Source of the DNA: Carposina sasakii
Lineage: Eukaryota; Arthropoda; Insecta; Lepidoptera; Carposinidae
Direction of reading: 5' to 3'
Assembly: GCA_014607495.2 (NCBI GenBank)
Contig: CP053153.1
Span: forward strand, 248,001-312,000
Length of the DNA: 64,000 nt
In this document: piece after piece, positions 43,117-56,735 of the stretch
How positions within the stretch are numbered: position 1 is the first letter of the stretch
Layout of the letters: the number at the start of each line of letters is the position of its first letter
The notes under the pieces: generated by a model
Databases searched by the model: none
What the model was told of the DNA's origin: nothing
What the model saw: the letters and a program-made list of their open reading frames with translations, nothing else
Position numbers and translations under genes: made by a program

Positions 43117-46100
43117 GCTATTTTAAATAAAAAATATATTTTTCAGATTGCAAACATCTTTGTCTTTTTGAGTACTCTTGAGGAAAAAGTTACGACTTAA
43201 AATACCATCGATAGAGCCTCTGATAATACGGGGATCACCGATCATAACCGTGATTGGGAGATTTAAGCAATACCTCACGGGGTGGACATCGAACTATGGT
43301 TGGGGTCCAGTGAATTTATTTATTTATTCATTTATTGGGGTCGAAGGGATTAGAGTAGACTAAACGTCAGAAATATTGCTCATCAATTAATGTGAGATGA
43401 TGATGATGAATGACACCGGGTGGAACCTCCAACATGAAAGATTAATTCCTTTTACCATGTCTCACTGAAGACTTTCTCAGCAGCCCCCATTGTTGCCAAC
43501 CCAACAGCATCACGTACGGGTTTCTAGACTGCTTGCTATGCCGACCCAGACGGCCATAACTCGCGGGCGGCGCGGGAATTACAAGTAGCGCGCGTTTCAA
43601 CTAATCGTACCCTCGAATGGTAGCGCTAGTTGTTTCATATATCACTTTAAAATCGCTGTAGCATCATACAAATAATGTTAGTTTTGTAATTGTCCAAGAG
43701 AATTGGTTTAAGAAATGTACATAAGCGCATGCGACAGGCAGTGGACGAAGGCCGAGGCCGTGGTTTATTTTCGATGGAGGAAGTTGGTATTGCGCAGTTT
43801 TGAGATGGACATTGTAAAATCTAAGTAGAATTATTGATCTATTAATAAAATTTATTATTACTGGTGGGGCCACTGTTACTCTTGTAAGTCAACAGGCGAC
43901 CAGGGAAATGCAAATAAAGCGAATCACGAACATGTTTTCGAAAACCATTTTACTAGAGGATATAGCAAAACATTAAAGTATTTAGTTAATAGAATTCTTG
44001 GTTGCTCAGTTAAGATTGGCCGACTTGTTATCGCCGCGCCACCATCACCATAACGTTTCACCGAGAGCCTTCGACGCTTTACAGTACCTTCGAGCTTGAA
44101 ATGTGAAATGAAACTGAAATGATAATTAAATCATGGATGGTGATTTCGAAAGATCTTTTTGATGAAAAATGATGAAAAGGTGATATTCATTACTGTATGA
44201 TTAGGTATTTTATCAAAATGGAAATAAATTTTGCTATTCTGAAAAATATAAAGAAATAAAGCTCCGGTACTTTGTTCTAAAGGATTTTACGAGTATTTTA
44301 TAGTCGTCGTCGGCTCAAATTTTCCTAATAGAGCACAACACCGTTACTTTTCAAATTTAAATTCATACGTGGAGTGTGCGCTGGCGCAGGCACGTCCGGG
44401 GTTATCCGCGGCATCTCCCCCCAGTGGCGCCACTGTCCACGTCACATACACGCAAATTGATCGCTCTATCTGATGAGATAGCGATATGCACGAATTTGTG
44501 TTATTATGCTTGTTTATATTAAAAGAGACGACGAAAAAATGTGCACTAAATCATAACAAAACACTGACTTTACAAATGTTAAACCTCGATTAAACTATCT
44601 CTTAACTATAGATTTAGCACGTTAACAGACTCCAAAGACCTGACAATGAAACATCGTTTCGTATTGATCTCACAAAATACCTATATATACCAATAGCAGT
44701 AAGACATTTTCACGTCGCATTTAACGAATGACATGATGAACATCTATCGATTCGGAGATTATGTTGCTTTGCCTAAAGTTTTTTCAGGAAAACTTCACCG
44801 GTTTTCAAAATTAAATTTTTCTTATTTACTACGAAGTTTAAGCAATAGGCGTAAGAGACCACGTGAAATCTGCGATGGCCCATGAACCGACTAATGGAAA
44901 TGCGGTCCCGGTACCAAACCACCACATAATTATGAACCATTCAAACAGGATTACTTAATAGATTATACCGCACTATTGTAAGCATAACCGATTGTTTGTT
45001 TGTTCAGTAAGGGTTGATACATATTCCGCGCATTAACCTTTAGCAATCGCTGAAACGGCTATGCAAAGCGTAGGTTTGCGACCTGCTCGCGCGCAGCCCG
45101 TGATCCAAGCAGATTAACGAGCAACTCGTGAACAATGTACGTACTAGAAGTACGAACTACTACATATAATCAGTTCTATATAAATAACATAGAGCTACAT
45201 TTTTTTTATATGTTTGGGGGCTTGGAGAATATCAAGGGAGTTATGTCTATAATATGATTTCTGAATTTCTAACGTTAGGAAAATCCTCAAAAACGAGGGT
45301 AAAACTACATAGAGACAGTCAGTTATAGTTTTTTATATGTTTTTTACAGTATTGAATATTTTACAGGCTGTGTTCATGGTCGGCAGTTAATTTATGATTA
45401 TAATAATAAATATTGTTTCCTCGCAAGAAGTAATTAATTATTTTATAAAAACATTGTTACTTGCCGCGGGGCTTAAAGCCCGGGCTCGAGACATGAAGAG
45501 ATGCTGTTGTTGGACTCGATTTTAGTAATATAAACTGGGTTTTGAACGTAAATTTCAGGCTCAATTTCATCTATTAACATATACGGGAAATAAATGGGTT
45601 AGTTAGGAAATATTTAAACTTAAACAAGCCAATTTTTCCCTACAATTGATATCGGTAACTTCCGCGGCAACAATTATCACAATAATTATAAATAATAGAA
45701 CATAATCGTGACTTGCGTCGGAAACTTATATGTTTTATTAATAAGTATGTTATTATGAGACACACGTGACGTAACTAAAGTACGATCATCTATAGGTATG
45801 TGTGTAGATATTTAGGTACTGTGTATAACAAATAGAAGCAGAACAGAAAAGCTCACATTTTGTAAACTACCTACTAATGTAAACTGTAGAAATCCCGTTA
45901 TTTTTTGTCTCTGTGGGAATTTCGGAAAATCCTTTCTTATCGGTGACTTTAAATGAAAACGTAGTTATACGTTTTTAACTTATGGTTTAGTTCTGGTTCG
46001 GCTGTGTCCATTTGACAGCGTTTCACAAATTTACAACGTCTTTTTTATTTTTAACAATGCGCGATACGAAATGCGCATAATAAAACATTTTTGGTTGTGA

Positions 46101-47069
46101 TTTAGTTTTGTTAAATACGTTCAACAATAGCGCGATTGTCCTCCAGTAATCTTCAATATAAAGAGCATTACCAGACACGAGACAACATTGCTGTAAATAT
46201 CTTTGTGGTGGTATAGTAAAGTAGCTAAACGTCAACTGTCATCCACCTGCAAGCTTTAGTGAGCTGGTTATAGCCGGTAACCACCGATAATAACCGACTT
46301 CCTTTATTAGATGTTGATTCACGTTACGGAGTCACAAATTACTGAAATTAATTGTAAATTGCTTTACAGTGTGTTTAGTTGTTTAGATTAAGGTGATATT
46401 TTTAAGCCTATGGCACCTTTGTAAATGTGATGAACAAATTGAATGCAATTGAATTGAAATCTTTAGTTAAGAAATGTTTTATTAGGCTTACGTTAGATAA
46501 ATTTTGCAGAAGTAATATTTGTGAAAATCATAATTTGAATGCATATTTTAATAGAGTTATGTACCTAAACATTCCAACTAGAATAATAACCTGAGCGCAT
46601 CTGCAATACGTCACAGCATGGCAAGCAATCATCTAAATCAAAAACAACGCAATAAAAACCCCAGGAATCTCCAACATCATAACAATTATCTGCTACATAC
46701 TCCGCTAAGCGATCCGGGTACAGCCATAAAAACCCTACCTACACTAAACCCGGTAATCTACGGTGTATCAGGCTGTAGAGTCAGCTGTGATGTTGCAGGC
46801 TGTACTATTACGGTCCTACTGGGCGGGTTTAATATAAGTAAATCATAGTGCGTGTAAGACGGTAGCCTGGCTAGCGACATGCCCCAACGTAATGAAGCGG
46901 CGATTATGTCTGTCCGTCTGTCTGTAGCGACCGACAATTACGTTCTGTAGGAAAATTGCGAGCGAATTATGTATGTAATTTCCGTGATAAAAGTTATTAG
47001 AAATTTGTCATAGTTTGGTTTAGATGGTCGCTCGTTTAGCCAGCATTGATTATATCTTATAATAATACC
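43117..47069. other. Gene desert; CpG patches
   Basis: CpG-rich unique patches lie at 43555-43600, 44370-44430 and 45045-45110. A short palindrome ATCGCTCTATCTGATGAGATAGCGAT sits near 44459-44485. A perfect octamer is at 43908-43915. No coding sequence is recognised. Confidence 0.4.
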
Positions 47070-47180
47070 AGTGGAAGCCCACGACAGTTTGTATATGGGT
47101 AGAATTACCGGTTTTTCCGTTCCAGTGAAAATTTTGGGAACTCCTTTCTCATCGGATTCCTACGCCATATAAAGAATACA
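47070..47180 (+). repeat. Family H, diverged fragment
   Basis: ACCAGTGGAAGCCCACGAC, GGAACTCCTTTCTCATCGGA and CGCCATATAAAGAATACATC are recognisable but diverged from the H core. They match 56015-56180 better. Confidence 0.45.
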
Positions 47181-47257
47181 TCATCTCTCAGGTCTCTCTG
47201 GTTATTCAGCAGACAGCATTGTATATGTTTAGGTATAGATGAAAAGAGATTTTTGAG

Positions 47258-47657
47258 ATATAATTTTTTATAAAATTATTAATAAAGAAAAAAGGGTGAA
47301 GACACCCGAGTGGGAATCGAACCCACGACCGCTGCAAACCGTGCCAGTCGCTATAACCACTAAGCCACCGGGTCAATTACTCGGATGACGAATTTTACCA
47401 TCTCTTTTCTAAATAACATATTGGCAACGTTAATCTTCATCCCGATAGCTATACACTAGCCAAATCTCGACAAACAAAGCTGAATCCCTCAGCACAATGT
47501 TTAAAGATGAAACGATCAACCATATCCTAACGGATTATATTAATGGAGAAGTGTTTTTATAAATTTGTCTTAGTCAAGATATTATATATTATAAAATTAT
47601 TAATAAAGAAAATGGAAAAAATTCTTCACCCGAGTGGGAATCGAACCCACGACCACG
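47258..47657 (-). mobile_element. SINE-B, with a second partial head
   Basis: On the minus strand: a tail (AATAATTTTAT), a body of ~220 bp, then a tRNA-like region at 47303-47374 whose inverse B box reads GGAATCGAACC. A second tRNA 3' half (CGAGTGGGAATCGAACCC) lies upstream at 47628-47657, followed by the same tail, so the locus is a partial dimer. The body matches 52198-52426 inverted (CTTAGTCAAGATATTAT, CATATCCTAACGGATTAT). Confidence 0.82.
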
Positions 47658-50223
47658 AATAAAAATTGGTATATGAAAATAATTGGTTTATGCAGAAATA
47701 TACATTCCAAAAAAACATGGCATATCTGAAACCATTGTGCAACTAAACAGGATAATTTATTGTAAAAAAGCTCCCACAAATCAAATATTTTACAATTTAA
47801 CCTATTTTTGGTCATAAAAACCTAGTTTTTTATGTTTTTATGAACAAAATATAAATTCAAATACTCAACCTGGAATCATTAAAGCTACATCGGCATTGAC
47901 CATCTGTGGCCCAATGAGAGCAAAACAGTTCGGTGCGCAGGCGCATCCGAATTCCTCTCCACTCGATTACAGGAGCTCACTATTTGATTGGATCCCTCCC
48001 ACTAATTATACTCTTACGGAATAAACTTCGCATTTAACTTTATAGTGTAGGAGGTATTGATAATTTATAATAGCTATTTTATAACTTATTCTTAACACAG
48101 TTTATTAAATAGAGCACATACTTGTTATCAATATCTACGAAATTTTAGAATATTTCGTCTTGGTCCAATTTTAGATACTTAGTCTGAGCAAATTACAACA
48201 AAAATCAAACAAACAGTAGCCCGTAGAAGACTGTTTCAACAAAGCAGTCCTCAAAATTGAAACCCAATAAGTGTCTATCATTGGGTACATTAGACTAAAC
48301 TGATACTAAAATAAGAATGCAGTAATACTCTTATTCACATAAACATAATTATGTCAAAGACAGCTGCCTTTCTTGTATTCAGTGTGTGAAAATTAACCAA
48401 TAATAACTAAATAAATCAGCGCGTGTAACACCTTTCCAGATTATACAGTCAACTCCTGTACTATAACAACAATACAATCATAAAGAACGTAACTAACATA
48501 ACAAACGACTGACATTAAACTTACATGTTAGTGTTATAAAGATGAATTTGTATTGTTGGTGAGACGGAATTCTTTGTTGGTGTAAAGATGATTCAGTAGC
48601 CGAAGGTCTAGAGCCCCGAAATGTGCTGTTGTAGAGTAATGGCGAGAGTTAAAGTAATTTACTGTAAACATATTGTTGCGCCCATTTGAGGGTATTTTTA
48701 TGATATGAGATACTTAAAATTGAAGACCAATTGCAATAAGATCTTAAATTTGAAGATTTTTTTATGTTAAATTCAACGTATTCATGCAATCTAATTGCCA
48801 GGCTAATCCTTGGATCAAGATATAATTATTGTGCTCAGGAGTAAGGGTCGTCAAGTATTTGTAGGTCGCATTATGTCATATTGACATAACATTCAATCCT
48901 TTCACACTCAACCGATGATGCGTTAGTGCGTTTGCTATATCTGGAGATACGCTCGATGCATCTTCCGTCAGATATATGAACCGATCCTAAGATTTTTTTA
49001 GAACCTACTCAGAGTTTTATCGAGATGAACACTCATGCGGATTCATTGGCTACAAATTATTCGAAACTAGTTGTTGCCCGCGAATTCATCTGCATGAACT
49101 ACAGAATGAACACTAGTTACTCCCAAATATATGTATGTATGCAAAATTTCAAAAAGCTTGGTTGATTAAATAAAGCGTGAAAGGGTAACCAAAAAAAAAA
49201 CAAACATACCTACATTAGCATTTATATTCGTTGGGAAATGCTCAAAATACCTTTACAGAAAAAAGGTTTCATAACGGGACTGCTCAAAGGAATTCTACAG
49301 AAGCCATATTAGAAAAAACCTATCAACTCAAATGCCATCACCAATAACTGCATAAAAACGTTTTCCAATATCCAATAGCTTCATTACGCGCTGGTGACAG
49401 TGTCTGATGACCGCCATTTGTTAAGGACTTGCCAATTAGCAGCATCAGATAGCACGTCCTGTCACCTGACGTGCTGCTGTAATGAAATGCGGACATTTGT
49501 TGTGCGTTTGTTTAATTATGCCAAAGATTAGATATTGGGGATACTTGCATCGACTAGGATTATTTGTTATATTTATTACAGTTATCCTAATCTTATTTTC
49601 GGATTATTCTACGTACGGCTGTGTACCCTAAATGGGGTTAAGTTTATGTCATAAAGAACTACATGACGTGTGTTATGATGACATGTGTGTTACCTAATTA
49701 ATCTAGGATAACAATCTATGCATTTGCAAGTATTAAATATGCCTTTGTCTAGTTCATATGTTTAATTATTCTTACGATCTTTTACCTTAATCGATCCACC
49801 CCGGGGGTCCTGCTGGTTTTTGTGAAACTGATGATTTTTTGTTTATTTTGTATTCCGTGTTTATATCACTAATTGATTATGTTTGTCATTACTAAGTATA
49901 ATGATACTGTCATAATTAAATAGCTTGATTAACACAGGCAGCATGCCTGGGCTGATAAGGTAAATGGAATAAATTTACACCGAAACAAGAAATAATGGTA
50001 AAGAAGAAACGACTGGATTGGCGTAAATAGTACCTACTGACACTGCCAGTTGATGGTCCTGGGTTCGAATTCCGCTAGGAGCAAACATTAATATGATAAA
50101 TAATATCGGAGTTCTAAATCTATACACAAACTGTAGTGTAGGTTAGAAGGTATACACAAGACCTTAGCATTTGCGATCTTCATTATCTTAGTCTGAGATC
50201 ACCTTAAACTTCGAATTCATCTA
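47658..50223. other. Intergenic with diverged H and SINE scraps
   Basis: About 49068-49210 begins ACTAGTTGTTGCCCGCGAATTC and ends in AGCGTGAAAGGGTAACC, a degraded family H copy. At 50045-50085 GGGTTCGAATTCC is a B-box-like scrap. No gene. Confidence 0.4.
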
Positions 50224-50915
50224 TAATAATAATAATAATAATATTTATTTATTCAATGGACACACATTTTATGTACAATGTCTTACGCTATGGATAGGTA
50301 AATAATAATATGATTCCTGAACTAGGCTGAGCCTGTGTTTCAGGTGATAAAGTTCTTATTAACTTATAAAATAAATTAAACAATTAAAAATAGCATACTA
50401 CTAAGGAGAATACGTTTCTTAACTATTTAAACACTTAATCACTTATCAACTAATAACAGATTTTCTGTGTCATCATAACATAAAGTTTTTAAGTACTTAT
50501 TAACTACTTTCTTACTGTGGAAATATGTAAGGTCATATATATTATTTAATCTATTTATCCAATTATAAAGTAAGGGACCTATATAGGCAAAAAGTCTGTT
50601 GGTAAATTTAAATGGTGTCGAGATAACAGTGCATAGGTACTATATCTTTCCGTCTTTTGTTAGTAATATCATGACTGTAGGCAAGTGTTTTATGCTGTTT
50701 TAGCACTATATGAATGATGAAAAGCTGACGGACTGTTAAATCATTGCAGGATTTATATAAAAGGCAGATAGGGAATAAGAAAGGACGGAAAGTAGCCACT
50801 TTCAGGATTGCTCGTTGAGCTCTTTCGAGGGGTAATATGATTGTTTTATGTGCACCACCCCATGAGCTAATACAATATTGTATGATAGATTGACATAAAA
50901 CTAGATCTTAGAGTA
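50224..50915 (-). pseudogene. 5'-truncated LINE with broken RT C-terminus
   Basis: Minus-strand remnant ending in an (ATT)n tail, seen as (AAT)n at 50224-50243. From about 50900 the reading frame gives CISSWGGAHKTIILPLERAQ, RAILKVATFRP and CNDLTVRQLF, then KRRKDIV, the end of a CR1/Jockey-like reverse transcriptase. The frame stops at about 50608 and resumes in another frame (FTNRLFAYIGPLLYNW), so it is frameshifted. The catalytic core is missing. Confidence 0.78.
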
Positions 50916-52197
50916 AAGCGAGGTTTATACCTACTATTAGAGTAAGAATCTTAATATGACACTTTGCTTTGAAATGTTTGACTGATTGATCAATGTACAG
51001 CCTAAACCACTACTGATTTTAGGTAAACCTGAAACGGACATAGGGCTCTCATAAGAAAGGATTTACCAAAATTCCCACGGGAATGGAAAATAACGAAGTT
51101 TTTAAAGTTTATGCAAACGGGGGTCCCTAATATTTTACTAAAACTACTGAACCAGGCAAGTTCAAATCTACCTCAACCGGTAATCGAATCGAAATGCCCT
51201 CAAGTACACATACCCATTGCACCCACTAGCCACCGCCACCTGTCTCTCCATAACCACATAGTTAATCCTCACCAAGTACGGCTCGTTCTCATATTCCTCT
51301 ACATTCACTATTACTATAACAAGTCGGTAGGAATGTGAATGATTGCTACAATTTGCACTTGTACCCGCTTTTAATGGGCAAATAAAGTGTAACCTGCTTC
51401 GGATAGGATACCTCGTTTAGATTTTGTGTGTTTTAAAATAGTGATTACAAATAAATTCTTTTTTTGTTTGTTAAGTGATTTGCTATGACCTTTAAAATCA
51501 TTCATTCAAATTTAAATTAAAGTACCTACCCACTGTATATTTCTAGCTGATTCCCAAAGCTTCGTCCAGATGACCGAAAATTAGGCAAGGCATTTATGTT
51601 AGTCAGTACTTTATAAGTCAGCACTAGTTCATTGGCTGATTATAACTGGCAAGTTTCATCAATATCGGTTTAGTAGTTATCAAGTGAAAGAGTAGCACTC
51701 AATTTTATGCTATTCTCATAAACTTTTACGTTTACGTCATTTTCTGGAGTCATAATTCAAATATATGTTTTCTCTTAATATCTATATTTTTTTAGCTTAG
51801 CCTACCTCGATTCGATCGAAGGGATTACAGGCAGGCAATACTAATACTATTTAGTGTAACCAGACAGTTGCAATTACAGGAGGGCGTGTCGATCCCTCCC
51901 CCCGCACTCCGCATCACTGCCCTGCGCAGGAATGCCGCGACAGCCATTACGGACGTGCGCCGGCGCAGCCTTCGGCACCGATACGCCATAGTCCATAGAT
52001 ACAGTATTGATTATCAGATCGCTAAATTGTTGATGCCGTTAACTATCTATCAACCATTTTATTCTGCAGTCATAAAAAAATCAGACTGACTACAACTACC
52101 TACGTATATAGTAAAATTGTACTTGCTGTCTGTCCTCGCGCGGCTTTGTCTATGTGAACTGCTTCTGTATTTTCCATAGAAATTGTGTAAATTAACA
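50916..52197. other. Intergenic; CpG patch
   Basis: 51890-51990 is a CpG-rich unique block within AT-rich sequence. At 52125-52175 a short family H-like head (TCGCGCGGCTTTGTCTATGTG) may remain. No gene. Confidence 0.35.
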
Positions 52198-52530
52198 AAT
52201 AATATTTTATAATTTATAATATCTTGACTAAGATAAATTTATAAAAACACTTCTCCATTAATATAATCCGTTAGGATATGGTTGATCGTTTCATCACTTA
52301 ACATTGTGCTGAGAGATTCAGCTTTGTTTACCGAGATTTGGCTAGTGTATAGCTATCGGGATGAAAAAATGACGTTGCCAATAATGTAATTTAAAAAGAG
52401 ATGTGAAATTCGTCATCCGAGTAATTGACCCGGTAGCTCAGTTGGTGAGAGCTCTGCACGGAATGCAAAGATCGTGGGTTCGAGTCCCACTCGGGTGAAG
52501 ATTTTTTTTATTACTTTATTAATATTAAAA
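52198..52530 (+). mobile_element. SINE-B, full-length
   Basis: The body (52198-52426) is followed by a tRNA-like region at 52427-52497. This has a perfect A box (TAGCTCAGTTGG, 52434-52445) and B box (GGTTCGAGTCC, 52477-52487), GCTC/GAGC D stem, GTGGG/CCCAC T stem and a six-of-seven-pair acceptor stem. The anticodon arm is abnormal. The shared body and tail with the other copies show it is a SINE, not a working tRNA gene. The tail is T-rich (TTATTACTTTATTAAT). Confidence 0.85.
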
Positions 52531-54079
52531 AAAAAAATATTTTATATTTTAGAACGCATTATCCTCAAATACGGTATCTATTAATGGAAATAGCCAGAAA
52601 ATCCACTCTGTATAGTTAAATAAAACATGACGAGAGCGGGAAATAACTAACCATTGTCTGATAGGTACTTGCTACTCGTATGTAGGTAGAGTAAAGTTGA
52701 CGATGATGACTAAGTTAGGAGGGATCCATTTGGAATAATTTATTCTTATTCTTTATTGTACACATACAATTACATGCAGACAGAAATTATGAAAGAAAAT
52801 GTACAATGGTGTGCTTATCTCTGAAAGAGATTTCTTCAATTTAATTTACCTGTAAAATGAACATTTTTTCTGTGCTGTACAACAATACCGAGGTACTTAT
52901 TTTTACCACGACCCACGACTTTGCCAATATCGTGTAACCTGCTTCGGATAAGTTTATCTGTCTAATATTTAAGTTATCTCTCTAATCCTTATACCGTCCT
53001 GCCTTGATAGCATCTTTCCCTTGATGTTAGCAGTGAAATGTCAGCACCGTGTGCGGTCGGGCCGCGGGCGACCGACCTTAGACCGCGCGGGAACAAACCA
53101 ATAATGGTATGTACTATATCTTTAATATGAGGTGCATCATAAACATATTTTGCTGATCTATGGGCCATGCTTGCAATAGATCTACCGACGACATGATGAC
53201 TTATATCTAATGTTGATTTTTGGGGATCAGTCTATCTGTTAAAACCTTATAACGCCATCATTCAGGACATGGCGCAAAAATGCAACCCCCGTGCCCGGGC
53301 AAAATTTTCGGGTTAATCGACCCCTGGTATTACCAGGGTGCATCCGGCCAGTTCGTGAAAGAAGAGGAAGGTGAACAAAAGGAAGGAAAGGAAGTGAATT
53401 AATGCTCTGAGATGCCATCATAAGTGAGAGTAGATCTCCAAACGGATACAGATCTCTTAGATGTTGCCTCCGATTGCTGCAATAGCACTGATTCTGAGTT
53501 ATATTCCGTGAAATTTGGATTTGCTTTGATTTATGACAATAGTTAGGTTTGTACCGAACTTAACGATATTTCGCAATAATATAGCCGTGGATACCTATAT
53601 TTGTGTAACCTTCTCAATCTGATTGGTAGGTAGGTAGGTACTACTGATTATGATACTCGCTTATGACACAATGAAAGGGCTGAGGAGGGCTATGAGATCA
53701 TTCGCATTATAATTTGTCCCAAACAAGAAATTATTCAGTTGGGAACCTTTACTCACAATATGTAGAGCTAAACATGACTTAGTTAAGTGATATCTTCTAA
53801 AAAAGGATTGTGGTACACCAGGCATACACTATTCCAGGAGTAACAAGTTACTCGTATTGTAATAGGTAATGATCATATTTATATTTCTAATAACTTATTG
53901 CCTTATAAATATGCAATGGTCATACTCATACTTAGCAGACATCAACATTTATTATAAACAAAATAGCTTCATTTATACACAGTTATTTGTATCTAATTTT
54001 AATGTTAGAGCGTCATTTTAAAAAACAAAAGTTTTATTCTCCATAAAAATATCAAAACCTTACCTGGCATCTCCCCGGC
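52531..54079. other. Intergenic; nothing firm
   Basis: A CpG-rich patch lies at 53045-53095. ACCCCTGGTATTACCAGGGT at 53320-53340 is a short palindrome. No gene is recognised. Confidence 0.35.
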
Positions 54080-54330
54080 GCAGGCGCAGCATGGTGATTA
54101 ATTTAACGATATTTGGGCGTCTCATAGGTATTATTACGTGATATTAAACGGCGGCGCTGCGGGCTACCGTGCGCTCGAACTGCACAAAATGAGCCCGCGC
54201 AGGCTGCAGCGAATTTGCGAACCATTCGCCGGGTACAAGTTAATTGTAAACAATCATTCGGTGATTTAGAGGACCGTGTAAATGCAGCGGAGATCGCGAC
54301 GTCACAGGTTGGTGTGTAGTTGATATTTGC
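54080..54330. promoter_or_regulatory. Candidate cis-regulatory block upstream of the POU gene
   Basis: A non-repetitive, CpG-rich 250-bp stretch in an AT-rich desert, 4.5 kb upstream of the POU gene. It contains homeodomain-type words (TGATTAATTTA, GTTAATTG), a forkhead-type GTAAACAA and a CRE-like CGACGTCAC. The composition and motif mix fit a developmental enhancer, but this is inference only. Confidence 0.3.
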
Positions 54331-56014
54331 CTATCTAACAAGCAGAAGTAGATATTATTTAGGAAATACTACTTTAGCAAAAATGTAAGTTAATTTACTT
54401 TATTTTACCCGTAACTTAACATTATATTGATAATTCTACAAAAATAAGAGCTTTCGCAGAGTATATCCAACTTTTTTTGTGAAGTTACCTTAAAGGCGTT
54501 GCTTCGAATATGGCGTTACCGGCCTCTATCTCGGAGCGATATTTTGGGAAATATTTAATTATAGGTTGCCCATGGCCCGTACGCTGTGTTGTGTAAAATA
54601 TTCAATTTGGTGCGCGCGCGGCGCGGCCGAAGCGGATCGATCCGTTCCGTCGATCGCGAGCTGATAACATCTATACAGCTATCTACCTACGAACTGGTGT
54701 AGACTTTTACAGAAAATTCATACGTTTGTGGAACTGAAAATATGTAGGTACTCAGATACATAGTAGGTAAAGTCGTATAAATTTACTTTTCTTCTGTTCC
54801 TTCACTTCTTTTGGTTTCCTGGAAGAAATCTCTTGTAGAGATGAACACGCCATTGTACATTTCACCACACTCTGCCATGTTGACGTTTTAAAAATGATTC
54901 AGTAATTTTACTGCCGTACCTATCTTAAAATGTTAAAAGGTGGTACATGTTTCTAGGCAAACATGTACCACCCTAGGCTGCATCTTGCTTAACATCAGGC
55001 ACGATGGCGGTCAAATGTTTGCCTAGTTAATTGTAAAAAAATTATACTAATTTATTGAACTTTTCTGAGTTTGATGTCTGACCCAATTTTTCTAAAATTG
55101 TATTCTAATGATTATTGATGATTGAATGTTTTTTTTTTCATTTTACCCAGATTGTAGAACAGTATAGCATTAATTATTAAAATCTAATTAGAACGTAATA
55201 TTTTCCTTTTCCATAAAATGTTACACACATTATTTAACATCACACGTCTCTAGTAAGAGAAAGCACCGGATATAAAAAAAAATATCAAAAAATCTACGTG
55301 GTAGAGCCCTAGCATTGCATTCATTTTATTATGACCGTGCTTTCTTATGGAATTAATTTATCATGCAATTTACACAGAAGGTAGATTAGATTTCAATCCA
55401 CCTATAAAAATTTAGAGATGTAGGTAATTAAAGTTTAGTTAACATAAATTTTAAACTAAGATAGATAGACCTATATTAATGTTGACAAATATGTATGTGC
55501 TAACAATCAAATAGGATCTCCTGTTACAGGTTATTATTAACTTAAAAGGATATCCGCAATGTTTTATGTGATTTTTATTTGTCAATAAAGAATTTTGAAT
55601 TTTTTTTTGAGAGATGTCTACACTAGATGTCTACATTAGAAGTATCTAATAGGCCTAAAAGCAACGATTTCTAACTTCGCAATAAAAAGAGCTAAATATT
55701 TATTTGTACTTGTTAGCAAATACACATAGGCTACCCTTACCCACACCCCGCGAGTCAAATGACCCCACTAGTGGGAAGGAAGGCCCAGCGACCCTCCGCC
55801 ATGCTTGTTTGTTTGACTGTTTGTCTTCCGGATGAGTCTTTTATAACTCGCATTGAGCAACACTAACAAGAAGAAATAGGTTTCCAATTGGCAAGTTATT
55901 TTGTTTGTATTGTTGCTTTACTTCTTTGTTGTTTTAGACATTTTTCGTCAAGAAAATGTATTGGAAAATTCGCTAAGTTATGATTTTATTGCAGCACATT
56001 ACTTTTATTTTTAA
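54331..56014. other. Intergenic; short hairpin and LINE tail
   Basis: A CpG block is at 54605-54660. A perfect 14-bp stem hairpin (GGTGGTACATGTTT, loop CTAGGC) lies at 54939-54972. At 55505-55605 GTTATTATTAACTT and GTCAATAAAGAATTTTGAATT resemble the sense-strand 3' tail of a LINE. No gene. Confidence 0.4.
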
Positions 56015-56180
56015 ACTAGTGATAGCCCACGACTTTGTCCGCACCAAACGTAAGAAGTTCCCGTGAGAACATCAGAAAATGCTTTCTAATCGTATGTCTA
56101 CGAGTATATCATACAAAGAACATATCCTCCAAATTTCAGGCCTCTTAGCCTAGATAGCGGTTGATCTGTCACTCATATAT
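56015..56180 (+). repeat. Family H dispersed repeat
   Basis: ACTAGTGATAGCCCACGACTT, TGTCCGCACC, AAGTTCCCGTGAGAAC and CCTCCAAATTTCAGGCC. It is a diverged subtype close to 47070-47180. Confidence 0.55.
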
Positions 56181-56569
56181 ACAAGACAAATCATTTTAGC
56201 TATATGTATAGATGATTAAAGCTTTCATGGGCATATAGCTTATTCGAAAGCTATAGAGTTGGTGCAAACATGTTTAATTGGTAGCTTTCTTTAAACTATA
56301 TCGGTCTTTTATACAGGTGATTGTGTGTGACAGTGACAGGAACATTTAAACCAGAGATTCACATAGTCTGTGGAAAATGTTATAATTTAAATTTAAAGAA
56401 AAATAAATATTTATATAAAAAGATTACCCTTAGAAACTCAGAATACAACCCCCTCTTGAAACAACCCTTAGACAGGGTGCAAAAAAGTTCCGCTACTCAT
56501 TGATAGATTGCGCTAAAAATATACAACAAAAATTTCGTTTTTAATTAGCTAGGAAGAACTTATATAACA

Positions 56570-56735
56570 TAAATTTAGGAATAATTATTTAGAAAAGAGA
56601 TGGTAAAATTCGTCATCCGAGTAATTGACCCGGTAGCTCAGTGGTTAGAGCGCTAGCACGGTATGTAGAGGTCGTGTTCGATTCCCACTCGGGTGAGGAA
56701 TTTTTTCCATTTCTTTATTAATAATTTTAGGAATA
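56570..56735 (+). mobile_element. SINE-B, 5'-truncated
   Basis: Only the last ~50 bp of the body remains (AGAAAAGAGATGGTAAAATT, CGTCATCCGAGTAATT), followed by the tRNA-like region at 56627-56695 (A box TAGCTCAGTGG; B box TGTTCGATTCC, one base lost before it) and the TTATTAATAATTTT tail. Confidence 0.8.

Noticed and set aside
52427..52497. Functional tRNA gene
   Set aside because: The A and B boxes and stems are good, but the anticodon arm is abnormal and the flanks are shared with two other loci, so it is part of a SINE.
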